Of a stretch of DNA of 7,840 nt, positions 5,611 through 7,840 are shown piece by piece. Location: NCBI GenBank assembly GCA_027328265.1, contig DAHVVD010000023.1, positions 1 to 7,840 of the forward strand. The letters are read 5' to 3'. Source of the stretch: Microcaldota archaeon (GTDB lineage: Archaea > Micrarchaeota > Micrarchaeia > Micrarchaeales > CABMGC01). The translations under genes were made by a program, and so were the position numbers. The stretch's first letter is position 1, and each line of letters begins with the position of its first letter. The notes under the pieces were generated by a model, which made no database searches, was not told where the DNA came from, and saw only the letters and a program-made list of their open reading frames with translations.

Positions 5611-7840
5611 ATGTCTTTCGCTGCAATAGTCATAGGCTTTCTTGCCATAATAGTCCCTGGTTTCTTCTTAGCCCTCGCTCTCCTCAGGAAGACAAAACTC
5701 AACCTTTTCGAGATAGTGGCGATAGGCTTCATCTTCGGGATGATTTTCCCTCCGGCTCTTGCCTGGATAGAGGGTTATTTCATATCGAGCATTCATTCTT
5801 TCAGCTTCTCTGCTGCCCTCTATAATGTAGATGTCATAGTACTGACAATCGTAGGGATTGTTCTCTGTTTATGGCAGGGTGCATTTGAGGGTCTGCTGCC
5901 TGGCTTCAAAACAGGAACTAAGATAAGGAGCGACCTTGAGAGCGTGAAGACCGACTATAAGGAAAGGATCGCTGAGCTGAGGCAGAAAATGTCGGAGATA
6001 AACATAGACATGACGCTTGTAAGGCTGCACGAGAAGGAGGAAGAAAGTCTTTCCGAGAAGCACGAGCAGGAGATAGTGACATTGAGGGGCAAGGGCGCTG
6101 GAAGAGAGGAGCTGGCGAAGGTCGAGGAAGCGCATGGAGGTGAGGAGAAGAGGCTCATATCGCAGCATGAGCTTGAGGAGAAGAGGCTTGCCTCAGGGCA
6201 GGGAGTAGGGGAGAAGGAGAAAAGGGGATACGGATACCTGATTTGGGTCGCGCTGCTTATACTGATGCTTGTCACCTTTGCCTCCAGGGTCATAAACATA
6301 GGCGTGGCTCAGAAGTACTTCGAGTTCGACCCATACTTTGACATGATGAGCACCGCGCAGATACTTACGTGGGGATACCAGCTAAAGATAGACCATTCGG
6401 CATGGCCTACTTTCCTCAACGGCACGATAATAACGCCGGGCACCAACGCGACCAACGGCACCATACACAGGATACAGCCGTTGATGCCTTACATAGAGGC
6501 ATACTGGTACGCCATATCCAACCCTAACCCAAAATCAAACACCATTAATACAAACCTGTTGAGCAACGTAAGCTCGGTGTATCCGCCGATAATTGCAGCG
6601 CTCCTCGTCTTCATAGTATTCATGTTTATTTATCATGAGTACGGAAGCGCACCTGCGTTTGTGGGCGCGATACTCGCAGCTGCGATGCCAACGCTCATAA
6701 CTACCTTCATAGCTGGCGAGCAGCTGCTCGAGCCTTGGGGGATCTTCTCCCTCTTCTTCCTTGTTGCTGCTTACGCGCTGGCTGCAAAATATCCGAAGGA
6801 GAGGAGATACGCGGTTCTTGCAGGAATCGCCTTCGCATCTACATTCCTTGGCAGCCACTACTACAACGTTACTGCTGGTGTGCTTGCTGTTTACATAGTC
6901 CTTCAGGGCGCCATCGACACGCTGCTCAAGAGGAGCAATAAGGATTTTTACATCATGAACGGGATAGTCTTACTTGTCATAATACTCTTCTATGCAGTCT
7001 ACGCACCTTATGACGCCACGCTTACCAACAAAGTGCCGAGCATCCTCTTCATACCTACTATCGTTGGATTCCCTCTGGTAGCGTTCATAGCGGCTCTCTG
7101 TTTCGAATACCTACCAATCTACATGGAGAAGTACAAGCTGCTGAAGAGATCCGGTCAGACAGACATAGTTGTTAGGATAGGACTTATTGTCTTGATACTT
7201 GCGCTAGCTGTGCTGAGTCCGCTGAGCAAGCCAATCAAGGACTTTTTCGCACTGGCGTCGCATTACACCACGCCGTCCACGCCGCTCTTCATGACTGTGC
7301 AGGAGTATGCGGTCACAGGGCCTACCTTCAATTTCGGCAGCGGTGGATTTGGATTAATAGGTGCTAGCGTTGGCGGCTTCCCGCTGATGGTGTGGCTGGT
7401 GCTCATCCTCTTTGGGGCATTCACGCTTTATGCTATAATAGTCAAGAACTCCAGGTCCGCAATCTTCTCTTTTGTGGTCCTCGCGGTGCTTGCAATCGCA
7501 GGCATGAGCGAGGTCAAGTACCTGCCGCACTTCGGCGTTGCCTACATAATAGCTGTTGCGACGATAGTCGGAGAGGTCTACGCGATGACAAAGACCCTTG
7601 GCAAAAGCCCTGATAGAAATTCTGGAACGCTCCTGGGCATAGGCATTGCCGCGGTGCTCATGGAGATGACCTTCATACTTCTGGGCGCTGGCGCGATATA
7701 TGGCCTTCTTGTCATAATAGTCGGCCTTGGGATTGCGATCGCTTATTCTTATTACGAGGCCCAGAGAAAGAGCGGGACTGATTTCAGGCTCTATGCTGCC
7801 GGAGCCTCGACAGTGGTGCTTGGACTCTTTGTGCTCGCTA
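5611..7840 (+). CDS. aglB: STT3/AglB-type oligosaccharyltransferase with N-terminal membrane and coiled-coil extension (partial, 3' end off the window)
   Basis: This GT66-family protein is the likely catalytic subunit that moves a lipid-linked glycan onto Asn in N-x-S/T sites outside the cell membrane. 743 codons are present without a stop; the C-terminal globular domain, where WWDYG should be, is not in the window. Predicted helices lie near 4-25, 32-52 and 71-90, then a charged coiled coil at about 102-200. The STT3 core begins with a helix at 209-228. Loop motif FEFDPYFD (237-244) matches the first metal-binding motif, D240 being the expected ligand. YPPIIAALLVF (324-334) and AGEQLLEPWGIF (368-379) match the next STT3 segments, the latter with only E374 at a typical acidic place. 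TVQE (562-565) is a TIXE-type loop. About six more helices follow. The extension is not part of usual STT3. The family call rests on these motifs in the right order and topology; catalytic competence is not proven here. Confidence 0.8.
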   Translation, partial: MSFAAIVIGFLAIIVPGFFLALALLRKTKLNLFEIVAIGFIFGMIFPPALAWIEGYFISSIHSFSFSAALYNVDVIVLTIVGIVLCLWQGAFEGLLPGFKTGTKIRSDLESVKTDYKERIAELRQKMSEINIDMTLVRLHEKEEESLSEKHEQEIVTLRGKGAGREELAKVEEAHGGEEKRLISQHELEEKRLASGQGVGEKEKRGYGYLIWVALLILMLVTFASRVINIGVAQKYFEFDPYFDMMSTAQILTWGYQLKIDHSAWPTFLNGTIITPGTNATNGTIHRIQPLMPYIEAYWYAISNPNPKSNTINTNLLSNVSSVYPPIIAALLVFIVFMFIYHEYGSAPAFVGAILAAAMPTLITTFIAGEQLLEPWGIFSLFFLVAAYALAAKYPKERRYAVLAGIAFASTFLGSHYYNVTAGVLAVYIVLQGAIDTLLKRSNKDFYIMNGIVLLVIILFYAVYAPYDATLTNKVPSILFIPTIVGFPLVAFIAALCFEYLPIYMEKYKLLKRSGQTDIVVRIGLIVLILALAVLSPLSKPIKDFFALASHYTTPSTPLFMTVQEYAVTGPTFNFGSGGFGLIGASVGGFPLMVWLVLILFGAFTLYAIIVKNSRSAIFSFVVLAVLAIAGMSEVKYLPHFGVAYIIAVATIVGEVYAMTKTLGKSPDRNSGTLLGIGIAAVLMEMTFILLGAGAIYGLLVIIVGLGIAIAYSYYEAQRKSGTDFRLYAAGASTVVLGLFVLA
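6141..6188 (+). repeat. Short direct repeat inside the STT3 coiled coil
   Basis: The 15-base unit TGAGGAGAAGAGGCT occurs at 6141-6155 and again at 6174-6188, exactly 33 bases apart. It encodes EEKRL twice (178-182 and 189-193), a period of 11 residues, which is the hendecad period of some coiled coils. It is in frame and looks like a small internal duplication. Confidence 0.7.

Noticed and set aside
5955..6299. Minus-strand open frames opposite the STT3 coiled coil (also 5869-6168), rich in Ser, Cys and Phe
   Set aside because: Glu/Lys-rich coding on the plus strand gives Ser/Phe/Leu-rich open frames on the other strand. There is no start context or domain.

Overview
The window reads as archaeal chromosome. 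It carries an MCM replicative helicase with a single C4 zinc motif, a geranylgeranyl-reductase-family flavoprotein and an STT3/AglB-type oligosaccharyltransferase. TATA-like elements lie about 26 bases ahead of likely transcript starts, and leaders are short or absent. The lineage cannot be fixed from the sequence alone. A bacterial-type methionyl-tRNA synthetase beside an archaeal mcm would suit a DPANN-type archaeon (Micrarchaeota-like), but this is a low-confidence guess.

Layout: six protein genes fill almost the whole window. Bases 1-961 (minus) hold the N-terminal 320 codons of metG; its 3' end lies off the left edge. An 80-base divergent intergenic region separates it from mcm (1042-3102, plus, 686 aa, complete). 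mcm converges on a minus-strand block with 26 bases between the stops. Read in its own direction that block is a GGR-like flavoprotein (5504-4392), then two tandem paralogous four-to-five-helix membrane proteins of Yip1 type (4344-3742 and 3740-3129), the second starting one base after the stop of the first. A 106-base divergent region separates the flavoprotein from the STT3-like gene (5611 to beyond 7840, plus), whose first 743 codons are present. No gene-free stretch exceeds about 110 bases. I saw no tRNA, rRNA, CRISPR array, insertion sequence or attachment site.

Functionally the left half is information processing (aminoacylation, replication fork). The right half is membrane and envelope: isoprenoid-lipid saturation, small membrane proteins and protein N-glycosylation. 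The GGR and STT3 genes could work on the same lipid, since GGR-family enzymes can saturate dolichyl-phosphate carriers as well as core membrane lipids; this link is inferred from position only.

The most unusual item is the STT3-like protein. About 208 residues precede its recognisable STT3 core: three predicted membrane helices and then a roughly 100-residue, highly charged cytoplasmic coiled coil. Its second acidic motif also looks degenerate. No wholly new multi-gene system could be shown.
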